The position numbers were made by a program, and so were the translations under genes. Below are positions 23,901 to 30,232 of a stretch of DNA of 59,000 bases, in pieces. The notes beneath the pieces are model-generated. The model was not told where the DNA came from. It worked only from the letters and a program-made list of their open reading frames with translations, and made no database searches. The stretch comes from Symbiodinium natans. Lineage: Eukaryota; Sar; Dinophyceae; Suessiales; Symbiodiniaceae. Positions within the stretch are counted from its first letter, which is position 1. Each line of letters starts with the position of its first letter. The stretch is from positions 126,001-185,000 of the forward strand of contig CAJNDS010002097.1 of NCBI GenBank assembly GCA_905221605.1, given 5' to 3'.

Positions 23901-26900
23901 CCTAAAGCCCATAGACCCTATACCCCAGGAGCCCTAAACCCTTTTTGGGAGACTGTGGCTCCCCGTCGAAACCCTGCACGTAACCCCCTGAACCTTCAAA
24001 CCCCACAGACCCACGCACGGACCCCTAAACCCTAAACCCCAAACCCCTAAACCACAATATGTGCCAGCATAGGCCAGAAACCCTAAACCCAAAACCCCTA
24101 ACCCCTAAACCCTAAACCCTGACCCTAAAACCTAAACCCAAAACCCTAAACCTTGAACTGAGCACCAACCATGCGTCGACGGGGTCTGGGTCTGGGAGGC
24201 TGACGGCAGGAGCTGGCGCGGGCGCTGGGTCAGGATCCTTCCAAGCTTCGATGGATTTGGGTTTAGGGGTTTGGGGTTTAGGGTTTAGGGGTTAGGGTTT
24301 AGGGTTTGAGGTTTACGGGTTTAGGGTTTAGGCCTTCACTTATAAGGCTTAGAGGCCTCAAGGTCTATAGGATGTAAAGTTAAGGGCTGCGCAGTATAAA
24401 GGCCGATAACCTCTTTATCTGTTCCCCTTATACCTTAACATAGCCCCTAGATACCCGAATAAGAACCCCGAACATAAGGCCCCTGTAAAGCAGAGCCCCC
24501 TACTTAAAGAGACCACCAACCCATATAAGCTATGCACGTCGAAAGGTTAACCCTAAACCCTAAACCCTAAACTGTAAATTTGTTTGAGCTGCCCGGCTGA
24601 CGAGACCCTGAGCTGCATGGGGTCACTTAGCGCAAGAGCTTCAGGAGTTTAGGGGTTTAGGGTTTAGGGTTTGGGGTTTAGGGTTTTGGGGTTTAGGGTT
24701 TTGGGGTTTAGGGTTTAGGGTTTTAAGGGGAAAAGCCCAACATGAGCTCGTGTGTTTCGCAGTTGTTCCAGAATATAGGCGACCCTGTACAAGAACCATA
24801 TGAAAGGCCTTGACATCGTTAACAATTTGCGGCCATTTTGGACACAAACTGACCCCCCTCCCTCCCCCCGGAACCCCAGCGCAAGACAATGCTTGCAACT
24901 CACACCCTGAGCCCTAAACCCTAAACCCTAAACCCTATACTCTGAGACTCAAGCCTCCACTTCAAGAACGAAGTTAGTTGCTGATATCTGGTGATGCATG
25001 GGCCAATGGGTTTTGCAGGGTACATCAGGGGTATACAAGGATTCCCCCATTCAGGGCCCATATTAAGGGACCATGTAACTACCCCTAGGATGATAGGACG
25101 CCGCGGCTGCTACATCTAGACTCTCGTGCTTCAACTCACAGGGGTCAAGGACACATTTTGTTTTGCGGATTTCTCTGTGGAAGACTGTTCTTGACAAGCT
25201 GCTGGGTTTGGAGCTGGCCTCCACGTGGTTTGCTCTCGTGTTGTCTGCTCTCTCTCCCCCATAGCCTAAACCCTAACCCCTAAACCCTAAATGTCTGCCT
25301 CCGTCTTCTTCATCTCTCTCTCTCTCTCTCACTCCCTTCTCTCCCTGCCCCTCCCTCTCCTTCCCGATCTTTCCCCGACTCTCTTCCAGTAGAAGAGTAA
25401 ACTAAAGAAGCAGGGCGCGTCAACCTGATCATGATTTGGAAGCCGGCTTGTAAGTGGTTTGGATTTCTAGGAGTCAAGGATTCCTACGCAAACCTGAGTG
25501 GGCACTGAAATCTTGACAGGACCGTCTTAAAACGTGCGGTGTTTCAGGGGCTCCCCTAGAAGGCGAAAGCTGGAAAAACAAATGTTGATTTCGCAACAGC
25601 CTGATGTTTCGGCTGCCGAGCCAAGTAGTATAGGGGCCTGAAAAATTAGAGTAGGGTTCTGGGGGGTTATTATAGTATAACTATAAAGGGGCCCTAAGGG
25701 AATACTATTAGTAGCTATTCCGACCCCTATATTAGTGGGCCAGTTCCAGGACTCCACCAGAAAAGAACCAGTGCGCATGTTCTGAATCTCCTCTCTTTCA
25801 GCGGAAGACAGCCGGGTTAAGGATCACACATCTGTGTCTTAGCATTCTCATGCAGCTACAAGCAGGGTGGCCCTCAAACAACCTCTGAAAATCTTGCGCC
25901 TTGAGACATGATCGTCTTAAACCCATCCAGGGCAAACGTGCCATGTCCGAAAGGGCCTACCCTTGGCTGACTTCTGAACCCCTCCTAAAAGTTAACTTTT
26001 AGGCTCCTTCTTGTAGTTTCTACAGAAATCCAAAAGGTTAAAGTCCCAAGAGCCAGCCAGAAGAAAGCCTAAGTACCTAGCAAACAGTTTTGTTTAGCCG
26101 GGCTCTGTGCCTTGGAGAACCAAGAAGCCATCGAAGAAGCTGCATCCTTCGGTGGCACCTAGCCAGGGAGGACACCCTAAACCCTAAACCCTAGACCCTA
26201 AACCCTAAACCCTAAACCCTAAACCGACTTTACAGTGGAGCTTAGGGTATATTCGCAGTTTAGGCACATGGCCTGGCAGGTGCCAGAACCTTTCCCCCCT
26301 TACCGACTCCTCAATGATCAGAGGACTAAAGGAGGGACCCATCTAAAAGGGACCTTAGGGGTAATGTAGGGGCTACTTACGGCACGTTGAAACTATGTGA
26401 TGGGGACGAAGATTAAGGGTCCCTTCTAGGGGTCCCTCCGTAGATCTCTCACAAAATGAGCTCAACATAGCTGCTCTTCGTGGCTTCTGGCGCCTTAAAC
26501 ACCGCTCAAAAACCCGGACACCAAGCCGCCAATCTCTGAACACCCCGGAGACCACCCGAAATATTCCCTTCCCTCCACCTATACCCTAAACCCGAAGCCC
26601 CAAACCCCAAAACCGAAACCCCAAACCCTAATCCCTAAACCCTACGCTGCACGCCTTGGCGCTCTTCTTCTCCTCCACCTTCTCCTCCTCTACCGGCAGG
26701 CTCGCTTTGGGCCTCCAAGGGGCGGGGGGGGGGGGGGGGGGTGGCACAGAGCAGGGTTTAGGGTTTAATTAGGGTTTTGAGTTTAGGGTTTAGGGTCTTG
26801 CTAGGGTTTAGGGGTTAAGGGGTTAGCGTTTACGGTCCCTAAACTCTCCACCTGTTCAGGGATTTGGGGTGTAGATGGGGCTTGTCCTTCAAGGGACGGA

Positions 26901-28402
26901 CGCTTGGGAATGGAGCGCCGAAATAGGAAACCCTTACTAAAAAGGGAAGGGAAAATATCTTGAGGTCATTTTGGGGACAAGTATCTGAAACAGCTGCCAA
27001 CACAGTGGTCTCAAGAGGTACGAGTACAGGAAAACAGGTAAAGATCCTGCTGGTTGATAATGTGCTGCAACAAGTCTGGGGTTTGTTGCCGGCAGAGAAC
27101 CCCTTAACGCCCTTAACCCTAAACCCTAAACCCTGAACTCTAAACCCTGAGCACGAACCCTTATTACAACCCATCTTAAAATTTCTCTGAAGAGCTCCTG
27201 CATCCCTAAAAGCCTGAGTACGTCTCAAATAGAGAGTTCGGGAATGCTTCTGCCCTGTAAAAGTCCTGAAAGGGTTATATACGGGCACATAAGGTACCTC
27301 ATTTCCTAAGCCCAGGTTCCCCTAAACCCTAAGCCCTAAACCCCTCACTCCCTGAATCCCCAGTGCCCCAAAAAAAACCGAAACATGCACCTGCCTCGAC
27401 TCCTTCTCCTTGCCCTTGCGCCCACTCACCTCTGGCAAGCGTCTTACCCTAAACCCTAAACCCTAAACCCTAAACCCTAAACCCTAAACCCTAAACCCTA
27501 GACCCTAGACCCTAAACCCTAAACCCTTGCTCGCATTCACTGCACACGATGACGGGGCAGCACGCTGATGCATCACAGGGGCCAGAGGCAGGGGTTCAAG
27601 GATGAAGCAGCTGGGGGGGTTGAGGATTTAAGGTTTAGGGTTGAGTTTAGGGTTTTGGGTTTAGGGCTTAGATATGCGCATGGCCCGCGTGGCAGGCTAC
27701 CTGACCTGAGAATTTGTGCCCAAAGGCTCCTATGTAGTACCTTTTTGGGGGTGGTGTACTAAAACCCCCTAAAACCAACCAAAAAGGAGCTACATTAGAG
27801 CCTTCAGGCACACCCTAAACCCTAAACCCTAAACCCTAAACCCTGAACCCTAAACCCTAAACCCTAAACCCTAAACCCCAAACCCTCAACCCTAAACCCT
27901 ACACCCTACAAGGACCTCTTGCAAGCAGTGAATGCACCCAATGCGCCTCTGGCAGGCGCACCTGTGGCTAGGCTGTTTAGATTTATGGTTTATGGCTTAG
28001 GGTTAGGGTTTAGGGGTTTAGTGTTTAGGGGTTTAGGGTTTAGGGTTTAGGGTTTAGGGTTTAGGGTTTAGGGTTTAGGGTTTAGGGTTTAGGGTTTAGG
28101 GTTTAGGGTTTAGGGTTTAGGGTTTAGGGTTTAGGGTTTAGGGTTTGGGGGGTTTTGGGGCCTTCGGGGTGTAGGGAAGGAATGTAAATTCAAAGAGGAA
28201 GTGTAAAGGCTACCTACTCAGCCACTAAGGCGGAAACACAAACCCTTGAAGGCGATTTGCAGAAGAAGAAGGGTTGCAGAGTCTGGGATTTCAGGAGTGA
28301 TATCTTTGAAATACTCATTGCTGCAGCAACTGCAGCTGCAGCTGCAGCTGCAGCTTGTGCTATTGCTATTGCAATTGCTATTGGTGTTGCTTCTGTTGTG
28401 CT

Positions 28403-28449
<47 letters not shown>

Positions 28450-29034
28450 ACTGTTGCTGTGGTTGTGGCTGTGGTTGTGGTGGTGGTCGTCGTCTTTGCT
28501 GCTGTTGCTACGCTTGCTGCTGTTGCTACTGTTGCTGCTCTTGCTTGTTTCTGGCTTGCCTGCTCGCTTTGGGTTTGTTGCCAAGTCGATTTCAGACCTG
28601 ATACAGCAGCCCCCAATTGAATCGTTTACTACCCACATGCCATTTGCGAGTTCGGCACGTTGCTCTGCGCCCCTCGAGCTCGCTTCTCCACCACAGGCCG
28701 CGCGCCACGCTGCAGGGCATCGACAACGGCCTGCGCATTGGTTGCGGGCGCTTACAAGCTGTTCTTGCTTGGCGCTCAGGCTTTGGGACCCCCAACACCC
28801 GACCCGTGAAGAAGACTTCCGCAACTAGCACGGTGCCCGGAATGATGCGATCTGTTGCCTGCACGAAAGTGTGGTTTAACTGCAACCCACCCTTTCCTGC
28901 TCCCCGCACACATCAGTGCCCTGTGAGGGAAAAGCAAAGACAGACGACCAATGATAACGACACTCCCAACCGGGCTTCAGCCTCACGTATTAGAGAGAGC
29001 GATGGAGAGAAAGGAGTAGAAAGATGGAAAGACG

Positions 29035-29078
<44 letters not shown>

Positions 29079-29094
29079 AAGAGAGAAGGGACAT

Positions 29095-29131
<37 letters not shown>

Positions 29132-29754
29132 ACATGAGAGAGAAAGAGAGAAGGGAGAGAGAGAAGAGAGAGCGAGAGAGAGAAAGGATAATAAAGATCA
29201 AAGAGAGAGAGATAGAGAGAGAGAGAGGTAGAGAGAGAGACGGAAAGGGAAATAGTCAGTCACGGCCGACCAGTCGAGGTAAAGCAACCAGACGACCGCA
29301 CAACCGCAAGCCCTAAACTCCAAAATCGAAGCGGCCGAGGTGGTCAGTTTAGGTTTTTGGGTCGTCGGGATTAAATCACAAGGATTAGGATTTAGGGGTT
29401 AAAGGGCTCCTTTTGGTGAGAGCAACTAACCTCCAGAGTAAGGGGCTGCAGGATAGCATTTGACCCCCGAAATAGGGCATTTACCATTGCCTTGATTGTG
29501 TGGAGTGGTGATCAGTACTGCAAGGCTCCGAGTCGACCGTAAAGCACTACTTGGAGGTTCATGGTACTTATGAAGCAATTGCAACTGTACTTCTAACCCA
29601 CTTCTACGCCCCTGAAGTGCCCTAAGAGGGTTTTAAGTACAGTTATAAGTGCAGTTATAGTTGGTTAATAAGTACCATGAGCCTCCAAGTAGAAGCCTGG
29701 TGGCCTCAAGGGAACCTTCGAGGGTCTTGCTGAGGGCGTCGGGGCAAAGGTCTT
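3113..29754 (-). CDS. Gene 2: unrecognised protein with Cys cluster, long coiled coil and Ala/Pro-rich segments
   Basis: About 28 minus-strand exons (listed separately) join without a stop under GT/GC-AG rules, giving about 430 codons from about 26.6 kb. Domain order: short acidic segment, CCPVIVCSECE cluster, Gly/Glu-rich linker, VEEEKVEEKK, DPDPAPAPAPAV, a charged coiled coil rich in E, K, R, Q and A (22.7-11.4 kb), TGPEPREPAAPEAAATESSS, then short helices. The Cys cluster could be part of a zinc-binding fold but is too small to name. Coiled coils of this kind occur in cytoskeletal, centrosomal and scaffold proteins; no function is assigned. The start is probably near 29.7-30.2 kb, downstream of the gene 1 stop on the same strand. 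The end is open: TGA 11404-11406 is a possible early stop, and 272-339 a possible final exon. Confidence 0.65.
3225..3266. repeat. TTTAGGG array
   Basis: About six units with one TTTTAGGG. It lies immediately on the acceptor side of the 3.1-kb exon. Confidence 0.85.
3504..3531 (-). CDS. Gene 2 micro-exon (28 nt)
   Basis: Reads ALEALQPAK plus one base, continuing RAIE into ALEALQ. Acceptor cagatttcag, donor AAAG|GTGGGT. Confidence 0.48.
3724..3842. mobile_element. Family H element
   Basis: tcgtagcccagtaaacatat at left and agggtaccactggggtacca at right, with gataagggaacccagaaccc inside. Confidence 0.78.
4336..4365 (-). CDS. Gene 2 micro-exon (30 nt)
   Basis: Ten codons RLSKDLRAIE, phase 0 to 0. 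Acceptor catgcctcag, donor GAG|GCCGCT. A longer version using an earlier AG would add AHMPQ. Confidence 0.48.
5028..5061 (-). CDS. Gene 2 micro-exon (34 nt)
   Basis: Reads SAPARMACQLL after a split Ala codon. Acceptor gttgtacag, donor CTG|GCTTTG. Confidence 0.45.
5270..5303 (-). CDS. Gene 2 micro-exon (34 nt): Ala-rich
   Basis: Reads (G)AGTGAATPLP plus two bases. Acceptor cacttggcag, donor CAGC|GCAAGC, a strong GC donor. Confidence 0.5.
5577..5660. mobile_element. Family Q element (not palindromic)
   Basis: cttaaaacgctctgaaaaag, attcctgaatatgat, then cgagggcctacc at the right end. Confidence 0.72.
5727..5783. repeat. (GAGGCTT)n heptamer array
   Basis: About eight copies of gaggctt. Same 7-bp period as the telomere repeat but unrelated bases. 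Confidence 0.85.
5929..5992. repeat. Facing CCCTAAA and TTTAGGG runs
   Basis: Six CCCTAAA units meet gggtttaggg at 5977, so the RNA could fold into a perfect hairpin. Confidence 0.8.
6045..6084 (-). CDS. Gene 2 exon: Pro/Ala-rich
   Basis: Reads APQPPADKAKEAP plus one base, in phase after SSSQ. Acceptor gaccacgaag, donor CCAG|GTGCCT. Confidence 0.6.
6561..6662. mobile_element. Single-copy inverted-repeat element
   Basis: Outer arms cttacttctcc / ggcgaagtaag and inner arms ttgaacttta / taaagttcaa. Confidence 0.7.
7037..7101 (-). CDS. Gene 2 exon: Ala/Pro/Glu-rich
   Basis: Reads TGPEPREPAAPEAAATESSS then Q, preceded by a split Val codon. Acceptor agcttggcag, donor CAG|GCCACA. Likely disordered. 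The intron on its 5' side holds a (TTTGGGG)n array. Confidence 0.62.
7119..7240. repeat. (TTTGGGG)n homogeneous array
   Basis: About 17 near-perfect copies of tttgggg, a variant of TTTAGGG in which every A is G. Uniformity points to recent tandem expansion rather than random decay. Confidence 0.9.
7313..7354 (-). CDS. Gene 2 exon
   Basis: Reads SRLPCLTTLAQNK in phase; the frame FEAAMLDDPCPKQ is also open. Acceptor gagtcgaag, donor AAAG|GCCCCA. Confidence 0.45.
7835..7889 (-). CDS. Gene 2 exon: basic helix
   Basis: Reads SRTRKDELRAAHSPEHAA, phase 0 to 1. The frame AGQERTNCEPHILLNMLQ is also open. Acceptor tgcaaaag, donor GCAG|GCACAC. The intron on its 5' side (7890-11436) is the longest in gene 2. 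Confidence 0.5.
9490..9506. repeat. Poly-C run
   Basis: About 17 C in a row, next to shorter A and C runs. Confidence 0.9.
9530..9700. repeat. CT-rich microsatellite (CTCCTCTTCCT)n
   Basis: About 14 copies of an 11-12 bp pyrimidine unit on the plus strand. Confidence 0.92.
9754..10165. repeat. Direct duplication, two copies about 214 bp apart
   Basis: Copy 1 (about 9754-9931) and copy 2 (about 9968-10165) share cggcattcgggcagctgctg, then ttgattgcccggcct and ggggctggcctggag. They differ at scattered positions. Not telomeric and not palindromic. Confidence 0.85.
10387..10536 (-). CDS. Small ORF (49 aa), hypothetical
   Basis: ATG at 10534-10536 to TAA at 10387-10389. Begins MQPAQPAQTAHHGARGHKRH and continues through PIKRSAERRAVAAN. 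Basic, with GC-rich third positions. It is the only ORF in the 8-11 kb block whose composition looks like the real exons. No homology recognised and no splice partner found. Confidence 0.3.
   Translation of the reverse strand: MQPAQPAQTAHHGARGHKRHQPYEPGPIKRSAERRAVAANSGFLSAYVI
11437..11475 (-). CDS. Gene 2 exon after the coiled coil
   Basis: Reads RQNPTTQDRFTSM. Acceptor tccggacaag. The donor ATG|GCCTCT keeps phase with the 7.8-kb exon. If not spliced, the frame runs on as ASICGASGLG to a TGA at 11404-11406, which would end the gene here. Confidence 0.5.
12103..12135 (-). CDS. Gene 2 micro-exon (33 nt): coiled coil end
   Basis: Eleven codons, phase 0 to 0: PPLKEERRSLQ. Acceptor gccgacag, donor CAG|GCAAAG, a strong GC donor. 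Confidence 0.62.
13163..13219 (-). CDS. Gene 2 exon: coiled coil
   Basis: Nineteen codons, phase 0 to 0: VERLKLRVKALREEADHAE, an ideal heptad run. Acceptor acccgtcag, donor GAG|GTGCGA. Confidence 0.75.
13274..13373. mobile_element. Family A element with internal poly-C
   Basis: Same ends (ttgggatgttccccctta / aacatcctaa). The centre carries a C run of about 15. Confidence 0.82.
13490..13595. repeat. Threefold repeat with GTGAGTTAAGTTACC
   Basis: Three copies of acgtgagttaagttaccat (13493, 13530 and 13570 approximately) followed by ggctatatagtaaaa. Lies inside a gene 2 intron. Confidence 0.85.
13817..13857. repeat. Short direct repeat
   Basis: Two copies of atatacattacaaatccgg side by side. 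Confidence 0.85.
14093..14140 (-). CDS. Gene 2 exon: coiled coil
   Basis: Sixteen codons, phase 0 to 0: ATAKQRNEDQEEQDRQ. Acceptor ttgcacccag, donor CAG|GCGCTC. Confidence 0.7.
14158..14218. repeat. TTTAGGG array beside an exon
   Basis: About eight perfect units within 20 bp of the acceptor of the 14.1-kb exon. Confidence 0.9.
14424..14512. repeat. CCCTAAA array
   Basis: About 12 perfect units, inside the intron between the 14.8- and 14.1-kb exons. Confidence 0.9.
14594..14640. repeat. Long poly-C run (about 47 bp)
   Basis: The longest homopolymer in the window. Length may be affected by sequencing. Confidence 0.88.
14765..14797 (-). CDS. Gene 2 micro-exon (33 nt): coiled coil
   Basis: Eleven codons, phase 0 to 0: DRAATELKRVE. 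The acceptor aaaccctaag lies within degenerate telomere repeat; donor GAG|GCGTTA. Confidence 0.65.
14823..14876. mobile_element. Family A fragment (left half)
   Basis: Left arm ccccttatactaaaaagccc only; the right arm is replaced by TTTAGGG units from 14880. Confidence 0.65.
14921..15047. mobile_element. Family A element with internal poly-C
   Basis: Arms ttcccccttctgctaaaaac and actgttcgtataaggggaaa...catcccaa. Centre is a C run of about 33. Confidence 0.82.
15176..15275. repeat. CCCTAAA array
   Basis: About nine units plus degenerate ones at the right end of a family A element. Confidence 0.88.
15600..15750. mobile_element. Family J element with telomere-like centre
   Basis: acatggtcccttagtatggg at left and ggtaagggaccatgtaacc at right. 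CCCGAAA and CCCTAAA-like words fill the middle. Confidence 0.72.
15818..15862 (-). CDS. Gene 2 exon: coiled coil
   Basis: Fifteen codons, phase 0 to 0: VEKERTRAEAAERER. Acceptor gagacgccag, donor CGG|GTCTGG. Confidence 0.72.
15945..16027. repeat. TTTAGGG array
   Basis: About 11 perfect units after several TTTTAGGG forms. Confidence 0.9.
16360..16530. mobile_element. Family B element interrupted by CCCTAAA units
   Basis: Arms tacttggaggttcagggtac and gtaccatgaagctccacgta. A short CCCTAAA run (16474-16494) splits the right arm. Confidence 0.82.
16863..16936 (-). CDS. Gene 2 exon: coiled coil; acceptor is a telomere repeat
   Basis: Seventy-four nt: PNGEDDERSTRLSKEAHEAR then MEAR. The acceptor AG is the TTTAG of the last TTTAGGG unit of the adjoining array, and the two Gs after it complete the codon (A|GG) left by the previous exon. 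Donor CGG|GCTGAC. Confidence 0.72.
16934..17037. repeat. CCCTAAA array supplying a splice acceptor
   Basis: About 14 units. On the minus strand its last TTTAG is the acceptor of the 16.9-kb exon. Confidence 0.85.
17430..17512. repeat. TTTAGGG array
   Basis: About 11 units with occasional changes. Confidence 0.88.
17745..17925. repeat. Two related AT-rich copies
   Basis: aggatcatataggggactaa and aggattatgtaggggactaa, each followed by a run ending in caagcctccccc or caaacctccccc. Confidence 0.7.
18002..18047 (-). CDS. Gene 2 exon: coiled coil
   Basis: Reads RLDELKKKLRAKEAQ plus one base. Acceptor aaactgcaag, donor CAAA|GTGAGG, the closest to a consensus GT donor in gene 2. Confidence 0.72.
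18117..18140. repeat. TA microsatellite
   Basis: About 11 TA pairs. Confidence 0.88.
18188..18293. mobile_element. Family I element
   Basis: aaccaagagtagccaaggta at left; gggcctactccgggtcctag at right. Confidence 0.75.
18517..18622. mobile_element. Family F element
   Basis: Arms ctactatttgcttaagaacc and ggttcttaaacaaagagtag. Confidence 0.87.
19373..19476. mobile_element. Family F element
   Basis: Arms ctactaatttgctgaagaac and gttcttaagcaaagagtag. Confidence 0.83.
19476..19586. mobile_element. Family E element
   Basis: Arms agtatagtggcctgaagaaa and cttccgacccctgtattact. Abuts a family F element at its left end. Confidence 0.8.
19729..19837. mobile_element. Family D element with TTTAGGG in place of its centre
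   Basis: Arms agttgctgagttcataaggg and tgtactcattcagctactga. Three TTTAGGG units at 19792-19813 occupy the position of a spacer present in the 42.0-kb copy. Confidence 0.83.
19848..19897 (-). CDS. Gene 2 exon: coiled coil
   Basis: Reads (S)SSKQKLVDSAEQEHMR. Acceptor ccctgag, donor AGG|GCTCAG. The donor end abuts a family D element (19729-19837); the acceptor lies against a TTTAGGG array. Confidence 0.65.
19900..19982. repeat. TTTAGGG array at exon edge
   Basis: About 11 units with two TTCAGGG. Starts 4 bp from the acceptor of the 19.9-kb exon. Confidence 0.88.
20829..20877 (-). CDS. Gene 2 exon: coiled coil
   Basis: Reads AADLKSQRRIVELLEA plus one base. Acceptor ctcttgtgag, donor GCCA|GCAGGG. 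Continues RTHE into AADLKSQ without a break. Confidence 0.7.
21590..21687. mobile_element. Family Q element
   Basis: cccttaaaaccctctgaaaa, atattcctcaacgtgatctt and cccaagggcctag. Confidence 0.78.
21809..21851 (-). CDS. Gene 2 exon: coiled coil
   Basis: Reads ELEKQLEEMKRTHE, a clear heptad pattern. Acceptor atccgccgag, donor GAG|GTCTGG. Confidence 0.7.
21925..22018. mobile_element. Family D element, complete
   Basis: Arms cagttgctgagttcagaagc and gtactcattcagctactgag; internal aaaaagtgtacactttt. Confidence 0.86.
22050..22157. mobile_element. Family C element
   Basis: Arms ggttcttagtcgagattgag and ctcatcccctactaagagcc. Confidence 0.8.
22335..22434. mobile_element. Family A element
   Basis: Complete arms: ttgggatgttctcccttt and ttagtataagggggaacatc. 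Confidence 0.86.
22565..22668. mobile_element. Family F element
   Basis: Arms ctactatttgcttaagactc and ggttcttaagcaaatagtag. Confidence 0.86.
22707..22747 (-). CDS. Gene 2 exon: basic segment
   Basis: Reads DSKRIKRGSPLLP plus two bases. Acceptor gtgcgtcag, donor CCAGG|GTGGTG. The split codon makes the G of LLPGELEKQ. Confidence 0.6.
23525..23698. repeat. AAACCCA and CCCTAAA compound array
   Basis: Eight copies of a (a)aacccaa unit change abruptly to about 14 perfect CCCTAAA units. It is flanked on both sides by accacaggggtgggggg and accacaggggggaggggg, a near-duplicate of about 17 bp at 23463 and 23696. Confidence 0.85.
24175..24237 (-). CDS. Gene 2 exon: Pro/Ala/Asp-rich
   Basis: Twenty-one codons, phase 0 to 0: DPDPAPAPAPAVSLPDPDPV then D. 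Acceptor gcttggaag, donor GAC|GCATGG. Likely a flexible linker before the coiled coil. Confidence 0.6.
25019..25083. mobile_element. Family J element (half)
   Basis: Ends cccatattaagggaccatgt. Confidence 0.68.
25308..25390. repeat. CT-rich tract
   Basis: Runs of tctctc followed by loose pyrimidine DNA. Confidence 0.8.
25626..25735. mobile_element. Family E element
   Basis: Arms agtataggggcctgaaaaat and tattccgacccctatattag. Confidence 0.86.
25867..25974. mobile_element. Family Q element
   Basis: tggccctcaaacaacctctg, gatcgtcttaaacccatcca and catgtccgaaagggcctacc. Confidence 0.75.
26111..26158 (-). CDS. Gene 2 exon
   Basis: Sixteen codons, phase 0 to 0: VPPKDAASSMASWFSK. Acceptor ccctggctag, donor AAG|GCACAG. 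The plus strand of this island also looks coding (NQEAIEEAASFGGT) but has no matching neighbours. Confidence 0.5.
26287..26452. mobile_element. Family K inverted-repeat element
   Basis: ggactaaaggagggacccat at left and gggtcccttctaggggtccc at right; centre taatgtaggggctactta. Confidence 0.75.
26655..26704 (-). CDS. Gene 2 exon: acidic/basic helix
   Basis: Reads SLPVEEEKVEEKKSAK, ending in phase 0. Acceptor ggcccaaag, donor AAG|GCGTGC. A G-homopolymer sits just upstream (26727-26742). Confidence 0.6.
27391..27431 (-). CDS. Gene 2 exon: Gly/Glu-rich linker
   Basis: In phase it reads GEWAQGQGEGVEA. The frame SGRKGKEKESRQ is also open. Acceptor gcttgccag, donor CAG|GTGCAT. Confidence 0.5.
27445..27525. 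repeat. CCCTAAA array at a donor
   Basis: About 11 units. On the minus strand it starts just after the donor GCAAGG of the Cys-cluster exon. Confidence 0.88.
27531..27564 (-). CDS. Gene 2 exon: Cys cluster
   Basis: Reads CCPVIVCSECE. Four cysteines in ten residues (CC...C..C) suggest metal binding. Acceptor gatgcatcag, donor GA|GCAAGG, a strong GC donor lying at the edge of a CCCTAAA array. Confidence 0.55.
27723..27802. mobile_element. Single-copy inverted-repeat element
   Basis: Arms aaggctcctatgtagtacct and aaggagctacattagagcct. Confidence 0.75.
27923..27961 (-). CDS. Gene 2 exon before the Cys cluster
   Basis: Acceptor ctagccacag, donor CTT|GCAAGAG. In phase with its neighbour it reads APARGALGAFTA. 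Another open frame reads CACQRRIGCIHCLQE, which is strikingly Cys-rich but ends in a different phase, so the reading is undecided. Confidence 0.45.
28018..28148. repeat. TTTAGGG array
   Basis: About 18 units, the longest plus-orientation run. Confidence 0.92.
28320..28560. repeat. CTG/TTGCTG trinucleotide-hexanucleotide tract
   Basis: Imperfect tgctgt, gcagct and tgtggt units. All frames on both strands are open because the repeat has no stops, giving poly-Leu, poly-Cys, Ala/Thr and Ser/Asn ORFs. No sign that any is real. Confidence 0.88.
28560..28985. other. Unique-looking DNA between the genes, nothing assigned
   Basis: ORFs on both strands overlap here (for example minus 28592-28909 and plus 28617-29096). 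No domain, splice partner or preferred frame could be chosen. It may hold a gene 2 upstream exon. Confidence 0.35.
29036..29248. repeat. GA microsatellite
   Basis: Long gagaga purine tract with short interruptions (aaag, gacat, ataataaag). Confidence 0.93.
29548..29691. mobile_element. Family B element, complete
   Basis: 144 bp; long palindrome with arms tacttggaggttcatggtac and gtaccatgagcctccaagta. No ORF. Confidence 0.88.
29716..29754 (-). CDS. Possible first visible exon of gene 2
   Basis: Reads DLCPDALSKTLE, phase 1 to 1, acceptor cccctccaag, donor GAAG|GTTCCC. It lies just beside a family B element and keeps phase with the 27.9-kb exon. Confidence 0.35.
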
Positions 29755-29842
29755 CTTGGAGGGGTTGGGTTTGTTTGGAGGTGTTGGGGTTTTAGCCACT
29801 CTTTATGAAAAAACTCGGATGGCAAGCAGTGATCGTAACCAA

Positions 29843-30232
29843 TTAGGGTTGAACCACTTCCGAAAGCCAGAAGCTGTAATCCCTCCACACTGCGAAAGCC
29901 TTTTGTCCAGCTTTAGAGCCAGGGTTGTCGTACAGACCCTGATATCGGAAGCCAGGCCGAGGCCAGGCCAGCAGAACTTTCACCTTGTCGATCTCGTCGA
30001 TCTGGTCTACAACATCATGAAGGTTCATGGGCCCACCCCAGCAGTAAGCCGTAATCATTGACGCTCGTGGTCCATCTTCCGAGCGGCACCAAGCCTTCCG
30101 CGCACCAAAAATAGCCTGCGCCACAACCGTCGATCGTCGGACATCCGATGGAAATCGGGAGCAGAAGGACTTCGAAGAATCGGAGCTCAGATGGGACGGT
30201 TTGGAATGCCCAAGAGGAAGTAAATCATGCAT
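29843..30232 (-). CDS. Unassigned ORF (129 aa) between gene 1 and gene 2
   Basis: ATG at 30230-30232. Contains DVVDQIDEIDKVKVLLAWPR and YQGLYDNPGSKAGQKAFAVW. It starts about 80 bp below the gene 1 stop and could be gene 2 5' sequence, a gene 1 3' UTR or chance; the plus strand (29756-30061) is also open. No family recognised, no signal peptide or clear domain. Confidence 0.28.
   Translation of the reverse strand: MHDLLPLGHSKPSHLSSDSSKSFCSRFPSDVRRSTVVAQAIFGARKAWCRSEDGPRASMITAYCWGGPMNLHDVVDQIDEIDKVKVLLAWPRPGFRYQGLYDNPGSKAGQKAFAVWRDYSFWLSEVVQP

Noticed and set aside
24590-24625. Island reading LRVSSAGQLKQIY on the minus strand
   Set aside because: Cannot be placed in phase between the 26.1- and 24.2-kb exons except as a 15-nt micro-exon.
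25225-25265. Plus-strand acceptor-like tract (tctctctcccccatag)
   Set aside because: Followed directly by telomere-like repeat and a CT tract, not by an open exon-like island.
26100-26170. Plus-strand reading NQEAIEEAASFGGT with stop
   Set aside because: The minus-strand reading of the same island fits neighbouring exons in phase; no plus-strand partners were found.
28218-28828. ORFs of 114-157 aa rich in Leu, Cys, Ala/Thr or Ser/Asn
   Set aside because: Produced by the CTG-type microsatellite; frames on both strands are open, with no preferred one.
28983-29316. Arg/Glu- and Ser/Leu-rich ORFs
   Set aside because: GA microsatellite translations.
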